DNA of 64,000 nucleotides from Lindgomyces ingoldianus (GCF_010093535.1 NW_022985162.1:3012637-3076636), one strand, 5' to 3'. Shown: positions 48,090 to 59,899, counted from the first letter of the stretch. Numbers and translations are program-made. The notes: a model not told the origin generated them from the letters alone.

Positions 48090-48949
48090 ATGGCTGCTTG
48101 CGTTGCTTGCCAGCAACCTCTGGTGCTCGAGCTTGAACCCGACGAAGATGAGGATGTCGAGATGGGAACTTCATCATCGGGGAAGGCGCCCGCTGCAGCT
48201 CCGCAAACCGTCCCCGATGACCTGCATCTCAATTGCGGATGCCACTTTCACTGGTACACTCCTATGCCCCCCTTCTCTCAAAGCCCTTCCCATAATTCAA
48301 TCCTAGGCAATGCCTCCTCGAAGCCTACCAAGTAACCGAATGCCCCAACTGCGGCAAGAACATCGCGACCATCTCTTCCAATGGAACCCAGCAAGTCTTC
48401 TGCGACCTACACAACGAAGGAGGGCTACAAAAGAAGCTTGACATACTCCCACTGCTCACTGAAGAGAGTTATCTCAAAGCATATCCCGAAGATCGCAAAT
48501 GTCGCGCCTTCCTCGAGTTCTGTCGTGAAGGGGATGTTAGAGCTATCATTAGCATGTTACAAGATGATGGCGAGGATGAAGATGGTGAGCACGATGATGA
48601 GGACATGGAAGAAGGCCAACTACAAGGGCGGACAATTGGTCCGGATGAACTGCTAAGATACCAGGATCCAATTGGTGACATGCAGTCCGGCTTGCATGCT
48701 GCGGTGCAGGCGGGTAGTAGGGAGGTCGCGTGGTTGCTTCTACTACTTGCAAGTAATCTGGACCTGATGCAGTTTCCGGCTGAGGTGTTTCAAGAGGCAG
48801 AGACGTTGGGGATTATGAGGGGAGACGTGGAGGGCAAGACAGATATCCGAAGTCTGAAGGATGCGGATGGGAAGTCGGCAGAGGATTTGGCAAAAGAGCT
48901 TGGAGGAGTTTGGGCAGGATGGGAAGGTACTGGAAGACTTACTCTATGA
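48090..48949 (+). CDS. RING-like zinc-binding protein with ankyrin-like tail
   Basis: Two exons, 48090-48253 and 48307-48949, meet inside a Trp codon to give 268 residues. The N-terminal half has a zinc-ligand pattern: CVAC near the start, an acidic loop, CGCHFHWQCLLEAY formed across the splice site, and CPNCGK. This C-x2-C...C-x-C-x2-H-x2-C...C-x2-C spacing is RING-like and suggests an E3 ubiquitin ligase or a related fold. The C-terminal half has an acidic DED-rich linker and one or two ankyrin-like helices (GLHAAVQAGSREVAWLLLLLA). The last ten residues after WAGW look unconserved, so a further 3' intron (a GTACTG follows the GGAAG) is possible. Function is inferred from motif only. Confidence 0.72.
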
Positions 48950-49111
48950 TGGTACGTGGCCATCAGACCATAATGACTGCATGCTCTCAATTCGGGATAC
49001 AAGGCTCCTGCTTGAAACCAGAACAGTATCTCAGGCAGCCTCCCAAAAAGGGTTAAAGCTGTTCACAGACCAAGACTCTATCCACACTACCCACCTCCCT
49101 CCTATATCCTC
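48950..49111. other. Convergent intergenic spacer
   Basis: Lies between the 3' ends of the RING-like gene (plus) and the SDR gene (minus). No terminator motif beyond AT/CT-rich sequence is visible. Confidence 0.4.
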
Positions 49112-50320
49112 TTATTCAACATTTATCCTCTTATTCCACGCCTTTCCCTCTTCCTTTCCCTCTTCCTTTCCCTCTTCCTTTCCCTCTTCCTTTCCCTCTG
49201 CCCTATGCCTATACTCCGGCAACCCCACAATCTCCAACCCGCGAATCCTCCCTCCTATGATCCCCTCCAGAACCCCTTCCCCTGCATCCTTCCCCTCCCA
49301 ATCATCTCCAAGATCGAAATTCCGATCCCCTGCCTCCTTCACACTCGCGGCAATTGCAACCGCGCGTCCGAACACCTGTTCATCGCACGCTACACGCATG
49401 ACACCAGCGACTACATCGGCGATGTTTCCGAGCTCGATGTTCATGGCTTGCAGAACGGGTTCGATGGCGGCGGTCATGTTGGTCTGGATAAAGGTGGGGG
49501 CTATGAGGTTTGTGCGGAAGAGGGGGTATTGGGATGAAGGTTGGGATGAGGGGCTTAGTATGTGTATAGCATGCCGTAGAGATTTCCACATCCCACGGAC
49601 CCCAAATTTGGACGCGAGGTAATCTGGGATTTGGGATAGTGTGACGTAACCTGCGAGGCTGGATACCAAGATTAGCTGTTTCGTTCCCCTGTTCCCTGGT
49701 GTTGAAGTTTTGCGAAAATAGTAAAGCGCAAGATGCGCGTTATAAAACAAACCAGTGAGGTTTACATCGATAGTCGCAGTCATTGGCGGACTAGGATCGT
49801 CGGCGGAATCTGCGGCTGTGGCTTCATCGAGCCAGGATTGGATGTTATGTCCAGTGAGACCGGCGGCGGCGAGAACAATGTCAATAGTGGAGTTAGGGGA
49901 AAAGGAGATTGCGGATTTGAAGCCGGTGGTCTGGGAGGAGAAGGATGTTATGTCCGTTTTTATGAACTGGACACTAGGAGGGGCGGTTAGGGGTTTACTA
50001 GGGTGGGATGCGGCGAGGTTGGACGTACTGGTGTCCTTTACTTTGCAGGTCTTTAGCGATTGCGTTTCCTTGATCTTCATTGATGTCGAGGATCGTGACG
50101 TATGCTCTGCCGGGGAATACTATCAGTTGTATAACACCTGACGGAGGAAGTCGAATTACCCTGCTTCTGCGAGGGCCGTGGCACAGCCCGCTCCTATGCC
50201 ATTAGCACCTCCAGTCACGATCACACTTTTCCCTTTGACATTGCTTGTGTCGACCCTCTTGGTGAAGTCGATTTTTGGAGTGCAATAAAAAGTCTCAGGT
50301 AGGTTTAAAGGTTCAGTCAT
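49112..50320 (-). CDS. Short-chain dehydrogenase/reductase (SDR)
   Basis: Exons 50320-50160, 50106-50025 and 49966-49112 join in phase to 365 residues. The Rossmann start GKSVIVTGGANGIGAG (TGxxxGIG) and YVTILDIN mark an NAD(P)-binding classical SDR. Then come DIVLAAAG, the catalytic Ser in LILVSSLAGY, and the Tyr/Lys pair in PDYLASKFGVRG. The pattern resembles 15-hydroxyprostaglandin dehydrogenase-like fungal SDRs. The second intron needs a GTCCAA donor, which is unusual; the alternative is a one-base indel near 50.03 kb. The C-terminus is extended by EGKEEGKEEGK-type repeats encoded by a 12-nt minisatellite. The dienelactone hydrolase lies directly upstream on the same strand. Confidence 0.82.
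49141..49198. repeat. 12-nt minisatellite CCTTTCCCTCTT
   Basis: About five head-to-tail copies, in frame on the minus strand, encode (G/K)EE(G)K repeats at the C-terminus of the SDR. Confidence 0.9.
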
Positions 50321-50783
50321 GATGGGCATTTGTTTTGGATATTGGGCTGATAAAGAGTGAACCTCGGGGGATGGTGGGAGGGCGAGACAATTATAAATGG
50401 GAATAGGCCAAGATTTGTGGTCATCCCGAGGCTCGTCTGCAACTCTGGGCTCCGGACACCTTTTATACGAAACAACACATAAGCATCGAGTCGATCGCTA
50501 CTGAGCGGCGAACCACCTTGGTGATGGCGGGTGGCTATGAGGCGTACTGATTGGACTAGCATCCACCCCATGTCAAGTGCGGGGTGAGCCGTCAGCATTG
50601 ACAAGAACTCTTACTCTGCAGATGTAGCCTTGTTTGACACGTTTGCTAGTTGACATCGATCAGCACGCCATAGACGGGTTTTTCTACATTAATTCGAATA
50701 CTAGGACACTCACGAAGATGGGGTAAGGATGCGAGACTAGATATACAAAGAAAGAAATAATGACGCAAGATGCATCAGTGCGG
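50321..50783. other. Promoter region of the SDR
   Basis: 463 bp separating two tandem minus-strand genes. No specific site is recognised. Confidence 0.5.
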
Positions 50784-51720
50784 CTACATCCATTCTCCAA
50801 AGAAATCTAGCATCATCTTATAGCCTTCTTCATAGGCCTCCTTTACTTCTTCCTTTTCTAAGTCACCTCGTGCGCTGAGCCATCCATGCTCCATTTTCGG
50901 AAATATCGCATAGTTCTTATATGAAATGTTTGGGTTGAGTTCATTCATAAAGCGCTTTACGCGTTCTTCCGGTTCATCTTTCGATGCAATAGCAAGCACC
51001 GGAATGATTATTTTCTCTGCTATGTTCTTACCGACGAATCCGGGATGCAGTTGCGCGACAGCAGAGAAGGGAGTCGATGGTCCGGAGCAATAGGACACTA
51101 CCCAACCTCCCCAACAGTATCCTGCAACATCCATCAGTGGCCGCACCACCTCTAGGGATAACTGAAGCGTGGGAGATATTTGTGGCCGGCGGCTTACCTA
51201 AAACCCCCCATTTCTGCACCCCCTTCCACTTTTCACTCGCCTCCTTCTGCACCATCATCACCTTCTCAACCGTCTTCTCAGTATTGCCCGGACCACTCAA
51301 AAACCCCTCTAGCTTCTCAGTCTTCTCGGGAGTGTCGTCCGGATACCAATCCCAATCCGCGACCTTACCTTCGAAGAAATCAGGCATCAGGACGAGGTAA
51401 GACCGATCCCCTGATGTAGCGAGGATGTCAGCGCCACGCAGGGTGTTTGAATGGAAGGCGAAGATGTCGTAGAGAACTACTAGGGCGTGCGTTGGAGGAT
51501 GAGAAAAGTCATCGCCTGTGATGTCTGTGTGGTAGTAGAAGTCGTTAGCATGGCAGACTTGTAGGGTAACTTGCGATACCCGCGCTGAGAATGAGAAGGG
51601 GAGAATACACGTCCGTAATCCACCGACGTTTTGGTAATTGCCTTTTGGGCTGTAGGTTACTTCTTTGGGATCAATGGGAGGGACGGTGCAGCAGGCGGTG
51701 GATTGCTTGAATGTAGACAT
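50784..51720 (-). CDS. Dienelactone hydrolase family protein
   Basis: Exons 51720-51198 and 51121-50784 join in phase to 286 residues. Signatures are CCTVPP near the start, PKGNYQNVGGLRT, ALVVLYDIFAFHSNTLRGADILA, LVLMPDFFEG, the nucleophile elbow GVLGYCWGG (Cys, across the splice site), and the His motif MEHGWLSARGD. The triad Cys-Asp-His is thus visible. Such enzymes hydrolyse cyclic lactones or esters, as in aromatic compound breakdown, and are cytosolic. Between GGLRT and DITGDD about 32 residues look foreign to the family and are rich in splice-like sequence (GTGTAT...CACAG). They may be an unspliced in-frame intron, but I could not place both sites in phase. Confidence 0.85.
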
Positions 51721-53707
51721 GTTTGAGGGAGGGAGGAGAGGGGTGATTTGGATATGGAGCGGGGTACGTGTCGAGCCCATATACGGCAGTATCGCGCCGT
51801 CACGTGAGGTAACATGGGCGGGGGTCAATGAATAAACACGGAAGGGAATGCGAGACACGAAACTTTAGAAGGTGTGGGATCCATGTTAGGAGAAAAGGCG
51901 GGCGTGTTGGGTTGATGAAGCATCGCTAGCTGCATTGGTCAGTCACAGCACGCGCTGTTAAATCATATAATCCATATGCCTTCCACTCAGAACTGTAAAG
52001 GGTTCGCGAGACTGAACACGTCTTGGCGCTAGCCTCCTGTTTCGTTCCTCAACGCCCGCCGCAAGCCTTGTAACTCTTTCTTCAGCTTCCGCAAATCAAC
52101 GTCTCTCTGTAATCCTGTCTCCAGACTGGGTGGCCCGTATCTCTGGTCTAACGTAGAATCACCCTCGCTTTCCCTGCTCTCACCCGGCAATGCGGAACCC
52201 TACTGAGGTATCTGTCGTCTTGGGACTCGTCAAGCTACATATAGACTACGATGCCCTGACAAGAGGCTTCGCAACCTCATGAGCAAGATGTATTAACTGC
52301 TGCACATTGCTCGCTAAATCCAGTTCGCTTCACTGAGCCGTTTTGCTCAGCCCTTGCGGCATGGCATTAAGTTCCTTTTTCAGTAATTTCTATGCGGGGA
52401 CTCCCGTTTCAGGTTTAGTGTAGTCCCTCGCATAAACCCCAAAATCCGATCCGGGCCGGGCCACCCTGGTCGCGTCTAGCCGGCTCTGGCTTGGTGCAAT
52501 CTTGGCGTGAACCGCCCAGAGCCAGGGCCCAAAACGGCTTCCTTGTTTATGTAACCCCACGACTCACCTCACAATTCTGTGCTCCAGGAGCCAGAACTGG
52601 ACCTGTCCATTTGCGAAGGGGCCACACCTCTCTAAAAAGATAGCTTCATGCTGCCCCCCCGGCAGCTGCGAACAGCTTCCGTCCCTTACCTTCCGCAAGC
52701 GCTCCTAGCCTATCAACCTCTCAAGACTCGCTCGGCGCCGCCCACTGCTTCCTGCTTGCCTGTCCTTGGAGCGAGTGTGCTCATTCTCCGCCACTCTCTG
52801 TCCTAATTGGCCTCCGCCTGCCGTCTGTCAACTGGTTCAGCCGGCATAACTCTCCGCGTACGCAGCAGCGACGGCTCCTCGTCGGCTGCACCATCGATAG
52901 CGAGTTCGAGGCCGGCGATGATGCCTGCAGCGAGACCAACCTGACAGACGTTGACACATATCGTGGTGAGGCCATGGACGGGTGCGGGGAGATTGAGGAA
53001 GCGGCATAGCTCCTCGATAACGACGCGGACCATCCGCCCGAGTACAACCTTCAACACCTGTAGTCGTTGCGCGAGTCCGAGTTCGCCGAGGAAGTTAACA
53101 GTAGGAAGCTCATCTGATTACCAGTGTGTGAAGAAGTTGTGTAGGATTCGAGCTCGTCAACTTGAACATTTGTAAGCCTTGGGGAATAGCCAGAGCACTT
53201 CGTTGGCTAAAGTTTGCAGCTGTAGGCCATCTGCTGGTGTGAAAACAACACTCTTCATGATAATTACAGTTATGGATAATGGAGGCTACGCCTTCAGATG
53301 CTGTGCGGCGAGGTAGCGCTAAGAGCTAGGCCCGGCGCAATGTGGTCCTTAAATGTGGAGGCACCTATATCGTCAAAGGGTACCAAAGCTGTGCCGCACT
53401 CCAAAATAGAAGCAGACGTAGATGTACAAATTCAATGCCTCTAGGCCAATCGAAGTAGATATTTTATGCATAATTCAAACTCTACAAAGATGGCGTTTAG
53501 GTATTTCGTTCTATTTTCATGATATTAAATAATAAAAAAGGTATAAGAACAGGAACAAAATGTAGATGCCACCTACAACCAACACCATTCCCTCATGCTG
53601 GTCAAGATATCCCATATTTCAACTGCAGATTAATTGCCTCAACTTCATTCTGCGCAGCCCATTCACGTTGCCTATTCATTCGTTTCCGGGTCTGCGCCAC
53701 ATTCAGC
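51721..53707. other. Long intergenic region
   Basis: Includes a GC-rich stretch with an imperfect inverted repeat (GGCTCTGG ... CCAGAGCC, about 52482-52525). A minus frame at 52803-53057 of moderate hydrophobicity has no family resemblance. AT-rich sequence precedes the next gene. No gene is supported. Confidence 0.45.
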
Positions 53708-54276
53708 ATGCCTTCTAACAAAAATCGTTTGTACATTACCTTATATCCTAGCGGTGTCGCAAACAACGAGGAGCGCAAGTGAGCTAGCTGCACTTTTAAG
53801 TTTTCTTAACACATATTGACCCCTTTAGATACCACTGGGGCTTTCTGATTGGACCCAAAGCAGAGGGGAAAGACGTAATACCAGGCGCAAGTTACCACGT
53901 CAAAAACTCCCCTTTCGGCTGGACCTATGAAGAAATCCCATTAGAGAATGTCCAAACCACCATCAGACTCTTAGCACGCATTCTCATCGCCAAGATCGAA
54001 GATGAACAACGTCTCATTACCCTTCTTCGACGGCTTCCAGTTGTGCAGGGTGATTCAAACTGGAGATGTCGTACTTGGGTCGCGAGTGCCTTGGCCGAGA
54101 TTGCGAAGGACGGGAAGTGTGTTGGTACCGCCGAGCTAGACTGGCAGAAGATCGAGGCATGTGCGAGACGATACGTAGGAGACAAGACTGCTAGTGGTCG
54201 CTATCGATCAGCTGCTGATTTGTCGAAACCGAAGCCAACCTGGGACATGCTTGAAAACAAGGAAAGTGTGCCGTAG
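53708..54276 (+). CDS. DUF6914 family protein
   Basis: Two exons, 53708-53778 and 53829-54276, join in phase (Lys codon) to 172 residues. Family hallmarks are the start LYITLYPSG, YHWGFLIGPK at the exon junction, GASYHVKN, the segment LLARILIAKIEDEQRL and VVQGDSNWRCRTWVASAL. DUF6914 proteins are small, soluble and of unknown function in Pezizomycotina; the conserved His and Cys hint at a cysteine-protease-like or transglutaminase-like fold, but that is speculation. The gene is complete. Confidence 0.8.
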
Positions 54277-54433
54277 AAACTAGCAACCTTGAGCTGTCGC
54301 AAGAGAAAGGTCATTAACCTGTAATTTTATAACGCATTTACATTCTGGTTGTTTCCGGTTTATGCAATGATATTGCGAGTAGTGCGAACACCCTCTTAAA
54401 GTAACCGCACATCAAGCGCCATTCAATGAGCGA

Positions 54434-55321
54434 TCATTCGTCCCACCATTTATTGCGAACTTCCTCCATCCTGAGTTCCTCAGGACGCGGTCGGTCGAGA
54501 ACCTTGTCAAGCATGCCTTGCCATTCCGTTCTCGTAACATTGCCAAACCAGGCCGATGTATAATCCCAATAATGCGGATACCATCTGGAGAACTCCCAAC
54601 CAATGATTCCCACCACATTGCCCCCACAAACGAGAACATTGATCGGATTTAGATCACCGTGAGTAAAAACTAGCGGAGGTCATGGCCCATCTGGTTTGCT
54701 CATCATGTCCTGGAGGTCGTGCCAATCCTGATCCTTTTCCCGATCTTTGAGATCTTCGGGTTTCAAGTCTCGTCTAAGCCAGAATTGAAATTCTTGGATT
54801 GTCTCGAACGGACCAAAACGTGGATTTCCACGCGGTTGCGAGAGTCATATAAGGAGCCTTTAATATAGCTTTCCACACCCGTGCCTGGAGGTGTTAGGGC
54901 GCGTAACTCTTGGAAGATCTTTCTCAACTGCGCGAAAACACCCTCGACTGATTCTTTAGACATGCTGTTCCACGCTTTTGACAGTTCCTCGCCTTGGATC
55001 CTCTCCATAACAATGTACGCTCTGTTCTTGTGCAAAAAGGAGCAATGGACCTTTGGGACGGGAATGGCAGTGTTTCCAGCTAGGTATTTGATTGCGACAC
55101 CTTCCGTCAGGTGGACTCGACGGCCCGTCTTCACAATTTTGTGTTTCGAGATTGGGACGCAGAGTCCATCCCGTGAATAGAACTTCGCCGTAGGATGCAA
55201 CGCTAGTCGTGTCAAGAACCGGCGAACAAAAGTGTTGTTGATGGCGAGATGTTCGGTGCCGTTGTGTTGAGTTTCGATGTTATACCTAGGCGGAACCTAT
55301 GGGGATGCCATCCCACGATTG
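54434..55321 (-). pseudogene. Broken aminoglycoside phosphotransferase (APH) family gene
   Basis: Read from an ATG at 55321. The N-lobe has GVAIKYLAGNTAIPVPKVH and YIVMERIQGEEL; the C-lobe has the catalytic loop FTHGDLNPINVLV and WYPHYWDYTSAWFG. Four faults are visible: TAG at 55307-55309 (fifth codon), a one-base shift near 54830, TGA at 54680-54682 replacing the Trp expected before PPLVFTHGD, and Gly instead of the metal-binding Asp in VVGIIGWEF (54599-54601). Intact fungal relatives are small-molecule or protein kinases of the APH/ChoK superfamily. The first stop could be avoided by an intron with AG at 55308. With so many faults the locus is almost surely non-functional. Confidence 0.8.
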
Positions 55322-55818
55322 TGCGGTAAGTGGAAAGAGGATAGGTTCTCTTGCGTGAGGCCTTAGGGGGCTCGAAGGCGTGGCAGGGTAGGACGACGGA
55401 GGGATTTGGGAGGGCCGTAGGCGAGGTTCGTAGAGTAGGCGCTTCGAGAGTAGTATTCGGTAGAGAGATCTATGTCTTTTTGCGCGAGGAGAGGCATGAT
55501 TTTATGGTGTTGGGAGTGGGGTTGACGCGTGAATGTCGAGTTCCTCAGGGGAACGATAAGAGGGTTTTACTAGAGCTAATTTCAGTAAGATATTTTACTA
55601 TTGACAAGAAGTAGGATTATTACCACAGACTAAACCTCGAAAACGAAGAGGGAGACAAACCTCCAACGCTAGCCGTATCCGGCTAATACGGCACGTGACT
55701 ATTCCCTTAGCGCGTTTCCGCGTCCTGCCTCCATCGCGTCATCCTCATGCCTCATCGCATCGACTCAACGCAACCACATTGTCTCACACAACAACTCCAA
55801 CCGTCTAATTCAACCGCA
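55322..55818. other. Intergenic, promoter of PC4/Sub1 gene
   Basis: About 500 bp between the APH pseudogene start and the coactivator. An in-frame ATG at 55747 could extend the next protein by 24 residues. Nothing else is recognised. Confidence 0.5.
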
Positions 55819-56485
55819 ATGGCTGGCAGCGGCTCCAAGCGAGGCGGCTTTCAGAAAGGTGGAGCACCTAAGTTCGGAGCAAGGAAACGCTCCTACGCCG
55901 AACGCGACGACCCCGCTTCCCACCGCTCCAAGAAAGTGAAGGCAGAAGAGGACGGAGAAACCGAGACTGGATCCCTCGTGCCAAAGCTCGAAGAAGATGA
56001 CGATGGCAACCAATATGTTCCTGTATGTACAGCACCTTATGTTGTACCACCTGGAAGATTTCATAATTGACTAGTTGGCTGGGCTGGCTAACAAGCGGAT
56101 TAGTTGAACGCTAGAGGCACCCGCCGAGCTACCGTCAGTGAGTTTAAGAAGAAGACGTTTGTTAACATTCGCGAGTTCTGGGAAAATGATGTGGGGGTGA
56201 TGTTGCCGGGGAAAAAGGTTAGGGTGTTTAATACCTATCTTTGAGGAAGAAGATAGCTGACTTCTACAGGGGATTGCGCTCTCGATTGACCAGTATAATG
56301 CCCTCTTGGCTGCGGCACCGCTTCTTGAATCTCTTCTGGCTAAACAGGGGGAGATAATTGTCCGGCCGGATTATAGTGGTGTGCCTGATGCAGCGACGGC
56401 TGATGATGAGGATGAGGAAAAGCGGGATAAGGAGGATGAGAAGCTAGTGGAAAAAGACGACGAAGTTGAAGATGAGGAAGGGTGA
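55819..56485 (+). CDS. sub1: Transcriptional coactivator PC4/Sub1
   Basis: Three exons, 55819-56022, 56104-56217 and 56270-56485, join in phase to 177 residues. A basic, Gly/Lys-rich N-terminus (RGGFQKGGAPKFGARKR) precedes the single-strand-DNA-binding PC4 domain. That domain includes TVSEFKKKTFVNIREFW, VGVMLPGKKGIALSIDQYNAL and LLESLL near its end. An acidic Asp/Glu-rich C-tail follows. Sub1/PC4 binds melted promoters and RNA polymerase II, aids initiation and termination, and protects ssDNA in the nucleus. It is a conserved single-copy-type housekeeping gene. The first ATG (55747) is a possible alternative start, but MAGSGSKRGG fits the family better. Confidence 0.92.
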
Positions 56486-57776
56486 AACAATGAGGCGACG
56501 CTGTATAAATAGTACAATGATGGCGTTATCGGTCCGGTAGGTGCTGAGTTATATATTATGGGTATACCGGTGGGTTTCAAGATACGGCTACTTCAATGGA
56601 TGTATTCTCTCAATCCTGCAGTGCAAGTTTTGGGTGGCATCCCACGACTTGTAAGGCTTCTTTCTCATCCGTATCAAGACGACGTCCTCTACGTCTCTCC
56701 GTTTCATGGATGCACTTGTTCACTTATATTCTCCGCAACCTTAACTTTATAATTTCCCAAGTATGATAGAGTGGGTGCTCTCCATGACTAACTCACCCTT
56801 CCATTTATCAGTTCAATTCAACACATCACCCGCGCAGGGCACTACTAGATTGCAGGCTTATTCTCCTCGCGCCGAGAGGTTCGCCAGGTTCATGAGGAAG
56901 CCATGTGTCCTGATAATTTCAATTTCTAATTCTGGCAACCCTCAACTCATTTTCCAAAAAGAGCCGTCATATGAACTTGGAACTTATGTTTCTGGGAAGA
57001 GATTTCCACGTACTCAACTACGACATCTTCTCCAGTATTTCCGCGCATACAGCATTCCAATTAGTGACCTGAGGGAAGAATCCCGCATGAAAGGAATTAA
57101 ATAACCAGAGCGGTGAACAGGTCTGGTGGCATGAAGCAAAAATCGGTCCCTTTCAACCCATGAGGTAGCCCCCCCTTGCATTTAGAACCTCGGATTAACA
57201 CTCGTCATCATGGTTAGGATTTCAAATACCAGAGACCACCCAGAAAGCTTATAAACCGTTAGAGCAATCGATTTGCGGGACACGATAGGACTCCCTAGAA
57301 GCCATGGGTAGACTGCATCGCTCTTTTCGTGATGTGTGCTGTACACACCCTTTTCAAGTTCAGGAGTGGAGTCACATGCACGGTTCTCGAAGGAGTTTTT
57401 ATTCCCTACTATCCGGCTCCTTCGGTAGGAATGGGAAGGGAGAAGTATTTAGGGGATCTAGTTTGAGTTTATGTACTGAATGATAGGTCTTGGAACTTAA
57501 AGTTTCGGCAATTAGGAAGTGAGCCACGATGAATAGAAGTTAATATAGGCATTGTATATAAAATTGAACGTAGTGAAGTTGATAGGCTAGCTCCAGGAGG
57601 GATACTGATTTTGACTGTAGAATCGGAGGGCCTACAAAAGAACATTGACAGGGATACCGCGGCTTTCAACTCGTCCTTGAATTAAGAAGAGGGTTGCAAG
57701 GATGCTAAAATCCTGTCCCAAATCGTATTACTACATTCCGCCGCAATGCCAATATGTATGGGGGGTATCAACCTTC
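56486..57776. other. Intergenic region, no supported gene
   Basis: Frames at 56763-57104 plus and elsewhere lack domains. The right end is the 3' flank of the secreted-protein gene on the minus strand. Confidence 0.45.
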
Positions 57777-59899
57777 TCAGATCAACCCCGCAGCAATGGA
57801 CCCCAAATACCTCGTCGCAACCGTAACAGCAATAGCCAACGGCACACTCACCTCCGCCGTCAACCCCATCACAGCTCCAAATGCCACCTCCCCTGTGCAT
57901 CCCGTCAGTGTTTCCAGAGCCTTCCCGATGCAAAGCCCCATCGTATCCAAAACCTGCGACCCACTTTCCTTCGACACCAAATCCGTGTTCACCGTAATCA
58001 ACACCGCGAGAATATCCCCACAGCCAAGCCCACAAAACCCATTATCAACATAACAACCCGCATGCGAGGCAAATGCCTTGGCGGCCAGCGAGTCGCACGA
58101 CTCCTTGCAGGTTTCTAGTGCCGGAACGAGTGCGCGCTGGAGACAGCTCATAGTACCCCATATAAAGCTCTGACCTGCGGGCGTGAAAAACGCTCGATTT
58201 CTATCAAACGCAAGACAATTCTTCCTACCGTACCTAACCGGATATCCCTCTGCCCCACATCCTAACTGGGCTTCTGCACACGTAGTATAGAAGTCACAAC
58301 TCTTTGGTGGGGGATTCTTGCAAGATGGTTGGCACATCGGATCAGTAGGACAGGATTCGCAGTCCCCGCATTTGTCGCAGTCAGCGTCACCGACTTTCTC
58401 GACGACGAGTGACGAGTCATAGAGGTTGTCTGCGACATTCGAGACGCCAATGTCGTAGGAGACGCTTTTAGTATTTGTGGGGACTTGGAGGGAGAGAGTG
58501 AATATGTCGGTGGCACCGCTCGCATCGAAGGCGCCGAGACCGAGGGCGTTCATGCTGTTAGTGATTGTGACAAAGGCGCCCGTGTCGGAGCGGATGGTTA
58601 TGGAGTAGTAGTCGTTGAACTGGGTTCTGGGAAAGATTAGCATGGGTGCAAAGGAGCATGTTAGGATACTGTAGCGCACCCGAAGAAACCACCTGGGACT
58701 TCCGAGGTGATGAAGCGGTATTTGATATACACGTTCTTGGTGGATGGGCGCACAGGGAAGCTGTTGCTGGCTTTTTGGATCAAGAATTGACCGTTGGTGT
58801 TGACAACTAATGTCGTATCACGCTTGATCTTTACGGACTGTTGTAGAGTTCCACCAGTCCACCCTTCAGTGCCATTAGCAACTTCGAGGCTCGCACCAGG
58901 CTTGGGAGTGATATATGGGATGAGCTTCAGGGTGACCTGCACGGCGGTTGGTGCAACCCCGTTGACTGCGATGGAATTATCGCCGGTCCTAGCCACAAGA
59001 CTAATAGTTGTTCCAGGGAGGTTTGGCAGCGTACATTTGCCGGAGGCATCTGTGGTGCAGGATCCGGTAAGGCCTGGGTATATAGTTGCATTGGCTTCAA
59101 CGTGAACCCCGCTGGCTGGACTATCATCTGGGTTGAGAACCAGAATGGGCATATCAACGCTACCAAAATGCAGCTCATAGGACTTGATAATAGGTGAGCC
59201 ATAAGTATCGAGAGCAAATATTGAGAGAAGAAGGTAGTCTTTCGAGAATCCGGTGAACGAGACTCTATCAGGGCTAACAGTGATACCCTCCACCACAGGC
59301 TCGAAGTTTGCAAAGGCTGCAGTTTGGTTCTGGTTGAATTTGGAGCAGGAGACTATGTCAATTGAGAACGGTGAATTCTTTTTGTTGAAGGTGTACTCTG
59401 AGACCCCCTTCAATTGAATCTTGGGTTCACATGGGGCGGGAGTCGGGTTTGTCGAATTCTTTGGCGGTCCAGTTCCGGTAGGGTATATTCCTGACAATGT
59501 GGTATTGTGCATGCCGTAGATGGGAGTACTATGAGCATAGCTATTCCCAGTCTTCGTAACACTCGTTGTCTTGGTGCATTTCGTTTCGCCAGAGAAGTGG
59601 TAGCCAGAGCTGTACGTATATTCGTATGGCTTGTTGCTCCGATCAAAGCACGAGGAGTACTCGCTTGGGATTGGGAACGGGTGCTCAGAAACCGCAGCGC
59701 TGTGGACTGAATATCCATATGGACTTGGTTCGTGAGTAGCTTCTCCCATAGACCCATATACAGTTTCCGTGACAAGGACCGTGATTTGAGCAGCACTGTC
59801 ACATTCGCTGCTGGGATTCAAATCATTCGCAGATGATAAAAACGAGAGACATGCGAAAATAACGAGACTTGCAAGGGAATGGCTTTCGAAGCGAACCAT
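57777..59899 (-). CDS. Secreted Cys-rich protein of unknown function
   Basis: Two exons, 59899-58680 and 58626-57777, join in phase (Gly codon) to 689 residues. A signal peptide is clear (LASLVIFACLSFLSSAND). The first half is Ser/Thr/Tyr-rich with several N-glycosylation sequons. A beta-rich middle follows, including a carboxypeptidase-regulatory-like part (GSCTTDASGKCTLPNLPGT). A choice-of-anchor-like block (FNDYYSITIRSDTGAFVTI) starts exon 2. The C-terminal third has about twenty Cys (CDKCGDCESCPTDPMC, CLQRALVPALETCKESCDSL, CGLGCGD) and ends in a hydrophobic stretch that could be a GPI signal. Probably a cell-wall or extracellular protein. No enzymatic motif is recognised. Confidence 0.82.

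Noticed and set aside
52803..53057. Mildly hydrophobic 84-codon minus ORF
   Set aside because: Equal-length ORFs exist in the other frames of the same GC-rich DNA; no family resemblance.
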